From NCBI GenBank assembly GCA_946182825.1, contig CAMGZH010000004.1:1-64000 (forward strand): 64,000 nucleotides of DNA, written 5' to 3'. Positions 8,298-15,695 of this stretch are shown here, piece by piece. The notes below the pieces were generated by a model that made no database searches, was not told where the DNA came from, and was given only the letters and a program-made list of their open reading frames with translations. The translations under genes and the position numbers were made by a program. This DNA is from an uncultured Lachnospiraceae bacterium (GTDB lineage Bacteria; Bacillota; Clostridia; Lachnospirales; Lachnospiraceae). Every line of letters begins with the position of its first letter. The stretch's first letter is position 1.

Positions 8298-8337
8298 ATA
8301 ATATGTCGTTCGTTCCCTTATACACGTCGTTCGTTCC
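8298..8337. promoter_or_regulatory. Shared control region with two 12-bp direct repeats 21 bp apart
   Basis: GTCGTTCGTTCC occurs at 8305-8316 and again at 8326-8337, a 21-bp period (two helical turns). TATAAT at 8297-8302 could be a -10 for the plus-strand gene at 8426. On the other strand TATTAT (8303-8298) could be a -10 for the lipoprotein gene. Neither has a good -35 box, which suggests activator dependence with the repeats as binding sites. This is inference. Confidence 0.45.
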
Positions 8338-8425
8338 TTTTTTGCCTGAATCTATTGAAAAATAAAATGTGTGGAGTAAAGTGAAGATGTCGCTACGGCA
8401 GTTAACTAAAAAGGAGGGCTGTGAA

Positions 8426-9115
8426 ATGGAAGAAAATCAGAAGACAAACAAACCATGGATTTCCGGTAAGATTTTTTCCTACGTTATTGTGACGGTATTG
8501 ATAATTGGGATAGGTTCTGCCTCTTCTTTTGCTTATAACTATTCTCATCAGCGGGAAGTATCTGTGACTCCGAAAGGGTTAAAGTTTGATGACTCCATAA
8601 CAGAGGAAGAGAAGAAATCGGATCATTTGAATCTCAGAATAGATAGTTCAAAAAAAAGACATGAAGAATGCAAAAAAATTGTAAGTCAAAAATGTAGATC
8701 TATTGATGAAGCAGAACAGACTCTGGGATTTAAAATAGCTCAGCCGAAATTGGATGGTTATTGTGCAAAAGATATATATATGGACCAGACGGATACAGGG
8801 GCTATGAAAACGATATCTGTGCGTTATCAGAAAGAAAAAAGTACAATAGAGATGGATGTTATGAACATGAAAGACAGTTCGTCTTGGAGTATGTCTGATA
8901 ATTTTACTGAGGATGAGACTGTAACACATAGTTATGTTAACAAAGCCGGTTATGATATTCGGATTGTTGAGTTTGTTAAGGGTGATCAGAAGGGGAATAT
9001 GCATGCTATTATAGCCTTTCAGGATTATCATATTAGGTTGGATTGCGAAAGGATAACGTATGATGAACTGACAAAGGCCTTGGATACAATCGATTTTAAA
9101 ATATATGAATGCTGA
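8426..9115 (+). CDS. Single-pass membrane protein with a DUF4367-like outer domain
   Basis: The 229-residue product has a short cytoplasmic N-terminus, one membrane helix at about residues 14-37 and a hydrophilic extracytoplasmic part. The C-terminal half (LGFKIAQPKLDGYCAKDIYM, then strands with ISVRY and FKIYEC) resembles the DUF4367 fold often found on anti-sigma-type proteins, but there is no zinc-finger or sigma-binding segment. ATG 8426 is chosen because AAGGAGG lies eight bases upstream; the in-frame codons before it have no such site. The gene is monocistronic and followed by a terminator. Function unknown. Confidence 0.6.
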   Translation: MEENQKTNKPWISGKIFSYVIVTVLIIGIGSASSFAYNYSHQREVSVTPKGLKFDDSITEEEKKSDHLNLRIDSSKKRHEECKKIVSQKCRSIDEAEQTLGFKIAQPKLDGYCAKDIYMDQTDTGAMKTISVRYQKEKSTIEMDVMNMKDSSSWSMSDNFTEDETVTHSYVNKAGYDIRIVEFVKGDQKGNMHAIIAFQDYHIRLDCERITYDELTKALDTIDFKIYEC

Positions 9116-9157
9116 TAGTGGTATGATTCGATGAAGTAGTATATTAGCAATGAAAAA

Positions 9158-9206
9158 CGAAGTTTCCTGTCATAAGAGAATATCTTGTGGCAGGAAGCTT
9201 TTTCTA
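9158..9206 (+). terminator. Terminator after the DUF4367-like gene
   Basis: Arms AAGTTTCCTGTCATAAG (9160-9176) and CTTGTGGCAGGAAGCTT (9184-9200), with two mismatches, are followed by TTTTT. Confidence 0.7.
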
Positions 9207-9277
9207 TATATTCGGGAATTATCTATTATAATAGTAGTAGAAATCTGTAATTTGATAAAGATACAAAGGGGGTATCT

Positions 9278-10702
9278 ATGAGAAAGAGAATCGACTGGCT
9301 GATTGTATTACTTTTCGTTGCTTTACTGTGTGTTACAGTGGGATGTGCGTCGAATGCTAAGGGGGCGTCTTCGGATAAGAAGAGTTATTACGGTCCTTTG
9401 CGGGTGAAGGGGGCCTATCTGACAGATCAGAAGGGAAACAGAGTCATCTTAAAGGGGATCAGCACCCATGGACTTCAATGGTTTCCGGAATATGTGAATG
9501 ATAAGGCTTTTTCTGATCTGCACGATACCTTTCATATGAATCTGGTGAGACTGGCTTTGTACACAGATGAGAATGGTTACTGCAGTGGGGGAGATAAGAA
9601 AGAACTGGAGAAAATCATTGATCGTGGAGTGAAAGCCGCAACCAGACATCAGATGTATGTGATCATCGACTGGCATGTGCTTCATGATTTAACGCCAAAG
9701 AAATATGAGAAACAGGCAAAGAGCTTCTTCCGTAAAATGGCCAGGAAGTACAGGAAGAATCCTCATGTGCTGTACGAGATCTGTAATGAGCCTAATGGAG
9801 GAACCGGTTGGAGTGAGATTCGAAGCTATGCGAAGAAGATCATTCCCATCATTCACAAGTACAATAAGAATGCTGTGATTCTGGTGGGAACACCTACCTG
9901 GAGTCAGGATATTTTAGATGCGGCAGCAGATCCGCTTCCCAAAACCAAAAAGTATAAAAATGTTATGTATACCCTTCACTTTTATGCTGCGACCCATACC
10001 GATGATCTTCGGGCTAAATTACGGCAGGCTCATGAGAAGAAACTGCCGGTGTTTGTGTCGGAATTCGGAATCTGTGATGCTAGCGGAAACGGACGGATTG
10101 ATCAGAAGCAGGCGAACAAATGGATGAAGCTGTTGGATCAGTATAAGATCAGCTTTGCCAACTGGAGTCTGTGTAATAAGGATGAGGCGGCTTCCTTTCT
10201 CAAGCCTTCCTGTCAGAAGCGCGCTGGATTTAAGATAAGTGATCTTAGTACCTCCGGCAAGTGGCTGGTGAAGGTGATTGCAGGCAAGAATACGACCGGT
10301 GGGAAAGATAAAGCATCGACCAGCAGAGAAGATAGCAAAGGAGAGAAGAGCAGGGATACAGGTGGAACGTCTGAAACGGATCAGAAGACATCCGGGGCTG
10401 GCATCCTGAAAAGTACCAAAGCGGGGGAAGGTCTTTCTGTCAGTGCCAGAGCCGAAAACTCCTGGCAAAGTAACGGAAAACACTTCCTTCAATATAAAAT
10501 CAGCATTCAGAATACAGCCGCAACAGAGGTGGAGGGATGGAAGGTCCATCTTACCTTTCATAAGCGGGTGAAGGTGAAAAACAGCTGGAACGGTAAGGCT
10601 GTGGCAGATGGAAAAAAGGTCACTATAACCCCGGTCTCTTATAATAGAAGGATCGCAGCAGGCAAAGAGATCTGTGATGTCGGAGTCATCCTGTATTATT
10701 AA
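9278..10702 (+). CDS. GH5 endo-beta-1,4-glucanase lipoprotein with C-terminal CBM2-like module
   Basis: 474 residues. A lipoprotein signal (VTVGC, Cys23) tethers the enzyme to the outer membrane face. A GH5 (subfamily 2-like) domain spans about residues 40-330. The NEP motif gives the acid/base Glu171 and the VSEFG motif gives the nucleophile Glu262, with conserved His64 and HFY (234-236). A Ser/Gly/Lys-rich linker follows (about 337-375). The last 95 residues look like a cellulose-binding module of the CBM2 type with surface Trp395, Trp421 and Trp437. It should cut cellulose or related glucans at the cell surface. RBS AAAGGGGG lies five bases before ATG. No other glycan-use gene is nearby. 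Confidence 0.88.
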   Translation: MRKRIDWLIVLLFVALLCVTVGCASNAKGASSDKKSYYGPLRVKGAYLTDQKGNRVILKGISTHGLQWFPEYVNDKAFSDLHDTFHMNLVRLALYTDENGYCSGGDKKELEKIIDRGVKAATRHQMYVIIDWHVLHDLTPKKYEKQAKSFFRKMARKYRKNPHVLYEICNEPNGGTGWSEIRSYAKKIIPIIHKYNKNAVILVGTPTWSQDILDAAADPLPKTKKYKNVMYTLHFYAATHTDDLRAKLRQAHEKKLPVFVSEFGICDASGNGRIDQKQANKWMKLLDQYKISFANWSLCNKDEAASFLKPSCQKRAGFKISDLSTSGKWLVKVIAGKNTTGGKDKASTSREDSKGEKSRDTGGTSETDQKTSGAGILKSTKAGEGLSVSARAENSWQSNGKHFLQYKISIQNTAATEVEGWKVHLTFHKRVKVKNSWNGKAVADGKKVTITPVSYNRRIAAGKEICDVGVILYY

Positions 10703-10762
10703 TGCGTTCTTTGATACAACCATTCTATACAAAAGCCATTCAATACAAAATGTAATATATAG

Positions 10763-10791
10763 TTGACATAATGACGTGACCGGTGTATTAT
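10763..10791 (+). promoter_or_regulatory. Promoter of the membrane protein/XRE module
   Basis: TTGACA (10763-10768), 17 bases, TATTAT (10786-10791), which is close to consensus. Confidence 0.75.
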
Positions 10792-10794
10792 AAG

Positions 10795-10808
10795 CTTACA
10801 GATGTAAG
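10795..10808 (+). promoter_or_regulatory. Candidate operator at the transcription start of the XRE module
   Basis: Inverted repeat CTTACA-GA-TGTAAG lies directly after the -10 box and covers the expected +1. A further TTTTACAA half-site lies about ten bases downstream. The position suits autorepression by the XRE protein encoded in the same operon. Confidence 0.45.
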
Positions 10809-10867
10809 ATATATTTTACAAGAGGTCAATAATAATGGATAGGGGTTCGCCCCGGAGAGGAGAATTT

Positions 10868-11407
10868 ATGTCAATGTATCATACAGGATTGGTAACAGGG
10901 TTTGTATGTGTTTTCTTAGTGGTAGCTGTTGTCGCTGCGGTTTATCGTAAGACAAGAACGGGTGTAGGAAGAGGCGAGTATGATGAGAGGCAGGTGCTGC
11001 TGCGAGGAAGAGGTATGAAGTATGCTTACTTCACCCTGCTTTTGACGGAGTCGATCTACACATTGGCCTTCATGGATGGTACGAGAAAGATTGTGGATCC
11101 TGTCCTTGTGAACATGGGGCTGATCCTTGTATCCGCACTGGTCCTTGCAGGTTATACCATATTTACAGATGCCTACTGGGGATTTCAGAAAAAGAATCGG
11201 GTGGGACTTTTCCTGTTATGGTTCCTGTGCACCGTAAGTATGTTACTGAACGGGCTTTCCCGTCTGGATGAGAAGAAAGTTTTTGTAAAGGGACAGCTTA
11301 CTTTTGACGGTGGGATTCCATTCCTTACCCTTGGCTTCCTTGGTGTTTTCTTTATCATGCTTCTTATTAAGAGCGTGATGGATCGAAAAGGTGGTGAAGA
11401 GGTATGA
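10868..11407 (+). CDS. Membrane protein paired with an XRE regulator
   Basis: 179 residues with about five hydrophobic helices (roughly residues 6-26, 48-66, 79-100, 113-131 and 148-168). A short charged loop after helix 1 contains GEYDERQ, a motif often seen in the small membrane proteins encoded next to YozG/YvaO-like HTH regulators in Firmicutes. It overlaps the XRE gene by four bases (ATGA), so the two products are probably made together. ATG 10868 follows GGAGAGGAG. The in-frame codon at 10835 has no ribosome binding site. Function is unknown; it may sense a membrane condition for the regulator. Confidence 0.65.
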   Translation: MSMYHTGLVTGFVCVFLVVAVVAAVYRKTRTGVGRGEYDERQVLLRGRGMKYAYFTLLLTESIYTLAFMDGTRKIVDPVLVNMGLILVSALVLAGYTIFTDAYWGFQKKNRVGLFLLWFLCTVSMLLNGLSRLDEKKVFVKGQLTFDGGIPFLTLGFLGVFFIMLLIKSVMDRKGGEEV

Positions 11408-11598
11408 AGAATCTGAATATGAAGGCTGCCAGGGCAGGTAAGGACCTGTCCCAGCAGCAGCTGGCAGAGATCGTGGGTGTTTCCAGACAGACCATTAATG
11501 CCATAGAAAAGGGGGATTATAATCCCACCATCCGGCTTTGTATTCAGATTTGTAAGGCTCTGGATCGTACCCTGGATGAGCTGTTTTGGGAGGAGTAG
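11404..11598 (+). CDS. XRE family helix-turn-helix regulator
   Basis: A 64-residue protein that is almost entirely a Cro/C1-type HTH: LSQQQLAEIVGVSRQTINAI holds the turn and recognition helix, and NPTIRLCIQICKALD is the typical fourth helix. Such YozG-like mini-regulators usually repress their own operon. The start codon overlaps the stop of the membrane-protein gene. The palindrome at the operon's transcription start (10795-10808) is a candidate target. Confidence 0.88.
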   Translation: MKNLNMKAARAGKDLSQQQLAEIVGVSRQTINAIEKGDYNPTIRLCIQICKALDRTLDELFWEE

Positions 11599-11606
11599 CG
11601 TAGTAT

Positions 11607-11765
11607 ATGGAAGTAATTGTAGGCCTTATTGCTCTGGCGATTGTAGCTCTGTTTATTATCTTCGGAAGATCCCATGTGGAGAACACCTTTTCCCGCTTGG
11701 ATGGTTGGAACAAGGAGGATGAGGAGGATGAGGGGGATGAGCATAGGGTAGAAGAGAAGGAATAG
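11607..11765 (+). CDS. 52-residue single-pass membrane protein
   Basis: A short reading frame directly after the XRE gene starts with ATG 11607, 11 bases after GGGAGGAG, and stops at TAG 11763-11765. It encodes one hydrophobic helix (about residues 3-19), a short basic segment and a very acidic tail (Glu/Asp-rich from about residue 36). Context and composition suggest a real small protein of the XRE module. It is too short to recognise by family. Confidence 0.5.
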   Translation: MEVIVGLIALAIVALFIIFGRSHVENTFSRLDGWNKEDEEDEGDEHRVEEKE

Positions 11766-11813
11766 CAAAGTTATTAATTCTCACGAACATGGTGAATTTA
11801 TTTCATGTTTCCG

Positions 11814-11842
11814 TTGTAATGTACTTTTCCAATTGCTATAAT
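11814..11842 (+). promoter_or_regulatory. leuCD promoter
   Basis: TTGTAA (11814-11819), 17 bases, TATAAT (11837-11842), about 43 bases before the leuC start. No T-box or leader peptide was seen. Confidence 0.7.
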
Positions 11843-11884
11843 ATCTTGTAAAGATTGACTGAATTGTGGAAAGGAAGAGAGTAT

Positions 11885-13180
11885 ATGGGAATGACAATGA
11901 CACAGAAGATCCTTGCAAAGCATGCTGGTCTTGCCTCTGTAAAGGCTGGCCAGCTGATCGAGGCTGATCTGGATCTTGTGCTCGGTAACGATATTACTTC
12001 ACCGGTTGCGATCCATGAGATTTCTAAGATGAAGAAAGAAGGTGTTTTTCATAAGGATAAGATCGCTCTTGTAATGGATCACTTCGTTCCGAATAAGGAT
12101 ATCAAGTCAGCTGAGCATGTGAAGGAAGTGCGTGAATTCGCCTGCAAGAATTGTATCAGTAACTTCTATGATGTGGGTGAGATGGGAATTGAACATGCCC
12201 TTCTTCCGGAGAAAGGCCTTGTGGTTGCAGGAGATGCTGTGATTGGAGCTGATTCTCATACCTGTACCTATGGTGCTTTAGGTGCCTTTTCAACCGGTGT
12301 GGGTTCTACGGATATGGCGGCCGGTATGGCAACCGGTAAAGCGTGGTTTAAGGTGCCTTCTGCCATTAAGTTTAATATTACAGGTAAGCCTGCTGCCTTC
12401 ATCAGTGGTAAGGATGTGATCCTTCATATCATTGGTATGATTGGTGTGGACGGTGCACTCTATCAGTCTATGGAGTTTGTGGGCGATGGTATTCAGTATC
12501 TGTCCATGGATGACCGTTTTGCTATCGCTAATATGGCCATCGAGGCTGGCGGTAAGAACGGTATTTTCCCGGTGGATGATCTGACCAGAGCTTATATGGA
12601 GGAACATTCTGATAAGGAACCGGTGGAGTTTGTTGCAGATGATGATGCAGAGTATACTGCAGAGTATACCATCGATTTGAGTCAGCTTCGCCCGACGGTT
12701 TCTTTCCCTCATCTTCCGGAGAACACCCATACAGTGGATGAGTCTTCAAGGATCCAGATCGATCAGGTTGTAATCGGCTCCTGCACCAATGGACGACTGT
12801 CTGATCTTGCAGTGGCTGCCCAGATCCTTAAGGATAAGAAGGTGAAGAAGGGCGTTCGTGTTATCGTAATTCCTGCAACCCAGAAGATCTACCTTGATGC
12901 AATGGAGAAGGGATATCTTAAGACCTTTATAGAGGCCGGTGCTATCGTTTCTACACCGACCTGTGGGCCATGCCTTGGTGGTTATATGGGTATCCTGGCT
13001 GCGGGGGAGCGTTGCGTTTCCACGACGAACCGTAACTTTGTAGGACGTATGGGTCATGTGGATTCTGAAGTATATCTGGCAAGCCCCGCTGTTGCAGCGG
13101 CGTCTGCTTTGACCGGTTTTATTACCGATCCGGCGGATGTGGTCTCACCTTCTGATGTGGCCGGACCATGGAATGACTAA
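11885..13180 (+). CDS. leuC: 3-isopropylmalate dehydratase large subunit (LeuC2/aconitase type)
   Basis: 431 residues. It belongs to the aconitase superfamily and binds a 4Fe-4S cluster through Cys300 (GSCTNGR), Cys360 and Cys363 (TCGPCLGG). With LeuD it isomerises 2- and 3-isopropylmalate in leucine synthesis. The length matches the short, archaeal-type LeuC2 group rather than the roughly 466-residue enterobacterial form. That group also contains homoaconitases and dimethylmalate dehydratases, so the substrate is not certain. ATG 11885 has AAGGAAG upstream. leuD follows after 21 bases; leuA and leuB are not in the window. Confidence 0.88.
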   Translation: MGMTMTQKILAKHAGLASVKAGQLIEADLDLVLGNDITSPVAIHEISKMKKEGVFHKDKIALVMDHFVPNKDIKSAEHVKEVREFACKNCISNFYDVGEMGIEHALLPEKGLVVAGDAVIGADSHTCTYGALGAFSTGVGSTDMAAGMATGKAWFKVPSAIKFNITGKPAAFISGKDVILHIIGMIGVDGALYQSMEFVGDGIQYLSMDDRFAIANMAIEAGGKNGIFPVDDLTRAYMEEHSDKEPVEFVADDDAEYTAEYTIDLSQLRPTVSFPHLPENTHTVDESSRIQIDQVVIGSCTNGRLSDLAVAAQILKDKKVKKGVRVIVIPATQKIYLDAMEKGYLKTFIEAGAIVSTPTCGPCLGGYMGILAAGERCVSTTNRNFVGRMGHVDSEVYLASPAVAAASALTGFITDPADVVSPSDVAGPWND

Positions 13181-13201
13181 GAGGATGAAAGGAGATACGT
13201 A

Positions 13202-13693
13202 ATGCAGGCAGCAAAAGGCAGTGTACATAAATTTGGAGACAATGTAGATACGGACGTAATCATTCCGGCAAGGTATTTGAATTCTTCTGATCCGAAGGAA
13301 CTTGCTACACATTGCATGGAAGATATTGATAAGGAATTTGTTCAGAAGGTAAAAGAGGGAGATATTATCGTAGCAACGAAGAATTTTGGCTGCGGTTCCT
13401 CCCGTGAGCATGCACCTATCGCCATTAAGGCAGCCGGTGTCAGCTGTGTGATTGCAGAGACATTTGCGCGAATTTTCTATCGTAATGCGATCAACATCGG
13501 TCTTCCTATCATTGAGTGCAAGGAAGCTTCCGAGAAAATTGCGGCAGGAGATGTGGTTTCTGTGAATTTCGACACCGGAGTTATTACAGATGAGACCACA
13601 GGTGAAAGTTTTGAAGGTCAGGCTTTTCCACCTTTCATGCAGAAGATCATTGACAGTGAGGGATTAGTAAATTATATTAATAACTCCAACTAA
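13202..13693 (+). CDS. leuD: 3-isopropylmalate dehydratase small subunit (LeuD2 type)
   Basis: 163 residues, the swivelling domain partner of LeuC. It has the family motifs [16 protein letters not shown] near the N-terminus and [12 protein letters not shown] (residues about 61-72), which carries the Ser-Arg substrate contacts. The substrate loop reads YLNSS, so it does not distinguish isopropylmalate from related substrates. RBS AAAGGAGA lies six bases before ATG. A strong terminator follows. Confidence 0.9.
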   Translation: MQAAKGSVHKFGDNVDTDVIIPARYLNSSDPKELATHCMEDIDKEFVQKVKEGDIIVATKNFGCGSSREHAPIAIKAAGVSCVIAETFARIFYRNAINIGLPIIECKEASEKIAAGDVVSVNFDTGVITDETTGESFEGQAFPPFMQKIIDSEGLVNYINNSN

Positions 13694-13710
13694 GATACAT
13701 AACAACAAAT

Positions 13711-13748
13711 AAAAACTGCGGAACCGGGTACCGGTTCCGCAGTTTTTG
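13711..13748. terminator. Bidirectional terminator between leuD and the DUF4364 gene
   Basis: A near-perfect stem built on CTGCGGAACCGG and CCGGTTCCGCAG is flanked by A5 and T5 runs, so it works on both strands. Confidence 0.9.
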
Positions 13749-13757
13749 TGTGGATAT

Positions 13758-14273
13758 TTATTGAACGAGGGTGTCCATAAGACTTTCGTACACTTCCTCG
13801 TAACGAACACGAAAGTTCATGCACATAACCTCTGCCTGTTCTCTTGACATGACCTGAAGACTTAAGTCGATCAGGGTATGTCCATCCTGGGAGAGCTTAA
13901 GATGTACAAGGTAGCCTCCGCCGGGGACGCCGTCATAGGCGGCTGTGATGGCATGATTCTGCCGCATGGACAGCTTCTGCTCTTCGAAGAATTTCCTTGT
14001 ATCTTCTTCGATGGCCGGTGTGATACGGTCATGAAGGAGATACAGGGTCTCTGCACCGTTTGCTGTTAACTCGTAGGTGGGAGCGCCTTCGGCATCCTTT
14101 TCGATGATCAGGCCTCTTTCCTGCAGGGCAGCCAGCTGATCCTGACCGGTAAAGTAATCGGTATATCCCCCATCGACAAGAAAGGAGGAAATCTGTGGCC
14201 CGGTCATTGGAATGTCGGATTTGGACAACAGATTCAAAATGGTGATTTTATAGATCAGATCAGGTTCAGCCAT
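13758..14273 (-). CDS. DUF4364 family winged-helix protein
   Basis: 171 residues. The N-terminal 80 or so look like a winged-helix domain (YKITILNLLSKSDIPMTGPQ, then a recognition-like segment and YELTANGAETL as the wing), followed by an alpha/beta domain. The pattern matches DUF4364, a PadR/MarR-like family common in clostridia. A DNA-binding role is inferred from the fold and has no direct support here. It lies 26 bases downstream of the malic enzyme gene on the same strand and is probably cotranscribed with it. Confidence 0.75.
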   Translation of the reverse strand: MAEPDLIYKITILNLLSKSDIPMTGPQISSFLVDGGYTDYFTGQDQLAALQERGLIIEKDAEGAPTYELTANGAETLYLLHDRITPAIEEDTRKFFEEQKLSMRQNHAITAAYDGVPGGGYLVHLKLSQDGHTLIDLSLQVMSREQAEVMCMNFRVRYEEVYESLMDTLVQ

Positions 14274-14299
14274 AAGTTTCTCTTTTCTATTCTAAATGC

Positions 14300-15454
14300 T
14301 TAATCGATAATGTGACTCTTAACCGCATTTGAAACCACCTCACATACACGTGGGTCAAATGCTTCCGGCATGATAAAGTCGGCAGAAAGCTTATCCTCCG
14401 GAACAAGGGAAGCAATGGCTTCTGCCGCAGCCAGCTTCATCTCTTCGGTGATCTGTGTTGCGTGTCCCTCCAGAGCACCCTTGAAGATGCCAGGGAATGC
14501 AACCACGTTGTTGACCTGATTAGGGAAGTCAGATCGACCGGTGCCGATGACCTTGGCACCGCCTTCCTTGGCCTGTGGTGGCATGATCTCCGGGGTGGGA
14601 TTTGCCATGGCAAAAAGGATGGCGTCGGTATTCATGGTACTTACCATCTCCTTTGTTACAATACCGGGAGCGGAAACGCCCACAAAGATGTCAGCACCTT
14701 TCAGGGCGTCAGCCAGGGAACCGGTCATACCGGTCTTGTTGGTAACTTCCATCATTTCCTTCTGCATCCAGTTAAGGTCTGCAGAATCCTTGGAAAGGAT
14801 ACCGGATTTATCACACATGGTGACATCTGTAAAACCATAGCGAAGCAGGAGCTTTGTAATGGCGATACCGGCGGAACCGGCACCGTTAACGACGATGCGA
14901 CAGTTTTCTTTTTCTTTGCCGACGACCTTAAGGCCGTTGATAATGCCGGCAAGTACGACGATGGCAGTTCCGTGCTGGTCATCATGGAAAACCGGAATAT
15001 CAAGTTCCTTCTTTAAGCGTTCTTCGATCTCAAAACAGCGTGGAGCGGAGATATCCTCTAAATTGATGCCTCCAAATCCAGGAGCGATGGCCTTGACGGC
15101 GGCAACGATCTCATCCGGATCCTGCGTATCAAGTACGATCGGAAAAGCGTTTACTCCACCGAATTCTTTAAAAAGAACACATTTGCCTTCCATTACAGGA
15201 AGAGCGGCTTCCGGTCCAATGTTACCGAGACCTAAAACGGCGGAACCATCGGAGACAACGGCTACGGTGTTGGCTTTGATGGTGTAGTTATATACTTCCT
15301 TCTTATCCTCTGCGATGACGCGGCACGGAGCGGCAACACCGGGGGTATATGCAATGGCAAGATCCTCTCGAGAGCTGACCTTCATCTTGGCTTCGGTGGT
15401 AAGTTTTCCGTTCCATTCTCTGTGCATCATCAATGCTTTTTCATCGTTTGTCAT
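14300..15454 (-). CDS. Malic enzyme, NAD(P)-dependent (malate to pyruvate)
   Basis: 384 residues, the short single-module form typical of Firmicutes. It has the N-terminal malic domain (IAYTPGVAAPCR; IKANTVAVVSDGSAVLGLGN), the metal/active-site segment FHDDQHGTA and a Rossmann site VVNGAGSAGIA. It decarboxylates malate to pyruvate with reduction of NAD(P)+ in the cytosol; the coenzyme cannot be told by eye. ATG 15454 follows GGAAAGG by seven bases; an in-frame codon at 15493 has no ribosome binding site. It is transcribed divergently from rho from a promoter that shares its -35 hexamer. Confidence 0.9.
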   Translation of the reverse strand: MTNDEKALMMHREWNGKLTTEAKMKVSSREDLAIAYTPGVAAPCRVIAEDKKEVYNYTIKANTVAVVSDGSAVLGLGNIGPEAALPVMEGKCVLFKEFGGVNAFPIVLDTQDPDEIVAAVKAIAPGFGGINLEDISAPRCFEIEERLKKELDIPVFHDDQHGTAIVVLAGIINGLKVVGKEKENCRIVVNGAGSAGIAITKLLLRYGFTDVTMCDKSGILSKDSADLNWMQKEMMEVTNKTGMTGSLADALKGADIFVGVSAPGIVTKEMVSTMNTDAILFAMANPTPEIMPPQAKEGGAKVIGTGRSDFPNQVNNVVAFPGIFKGALEGHATQITEEMKLAAAEAIASLVPEDKLSADFIMPEAFDPRVCEVVSNAVKSHIID

Positions 15455-15501
15455 GTCGTGTCCTTTCCGGCGATCCGCCTTATCTTTTTCCAAACGTACT
15501 T

Positions 15502-15530
15502 ATGATAGCAGATAAAAAAACGCCTTGCAA
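15502..15530 (-). promoter_or_regulatory. Malic enzyme promoter (shares its -35 box with the rho promoter)
   Basis: Minus strand TTGCAA (15530-15525), 17 bases, TATCAT (15507-15502). The hexamer TTGCAA is its own reverse complement and is also the -35 box of the plus-strand rho promoter. Confidence 0.65.
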
Positions 15531-15554
15531 GAATCGGAGTGCAAGTGATATAAT
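15525..15554 (+). promoter_or_regulatory. rho promoter
   Basis: TTGCAA (15525-15530), 18 bases, TATAAT (15549-15554). The leader to the rho start is about 135 bases and contains a small hairpin (ACATGC 15644-15649 with GCATGT 15655-15660). A long leader fits the known autoregulation of rho by premature termination. Confidence 0.65.
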
Positions 15555-15695
15555 CTTGCTATTCTATAAAATGTAAAGTTTTTCAAAAGTTCTTTATACA
15601 GTATCTTGTAGTAAATCCAACATTTTGACGAATTCGAGATAATACATGCGCAGTGCATGTTGGACTGTTACATTATGTTTAGAGGGATGATTTTT

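Noticed and set aside
10019..10732. A 237-codon minus-strand frame opposite the GH5 gene
   Set aside because: It covers the catalytic and CBM parts of a clear GH5 protein on the other strand and shows no protein-like pattern.
11843..11884. T-box or leader-peptide attenuator upstream of leuC
   Set aside because: The leader is about 40 bases and has no Leu-codon run, T-box sequence or terminator.
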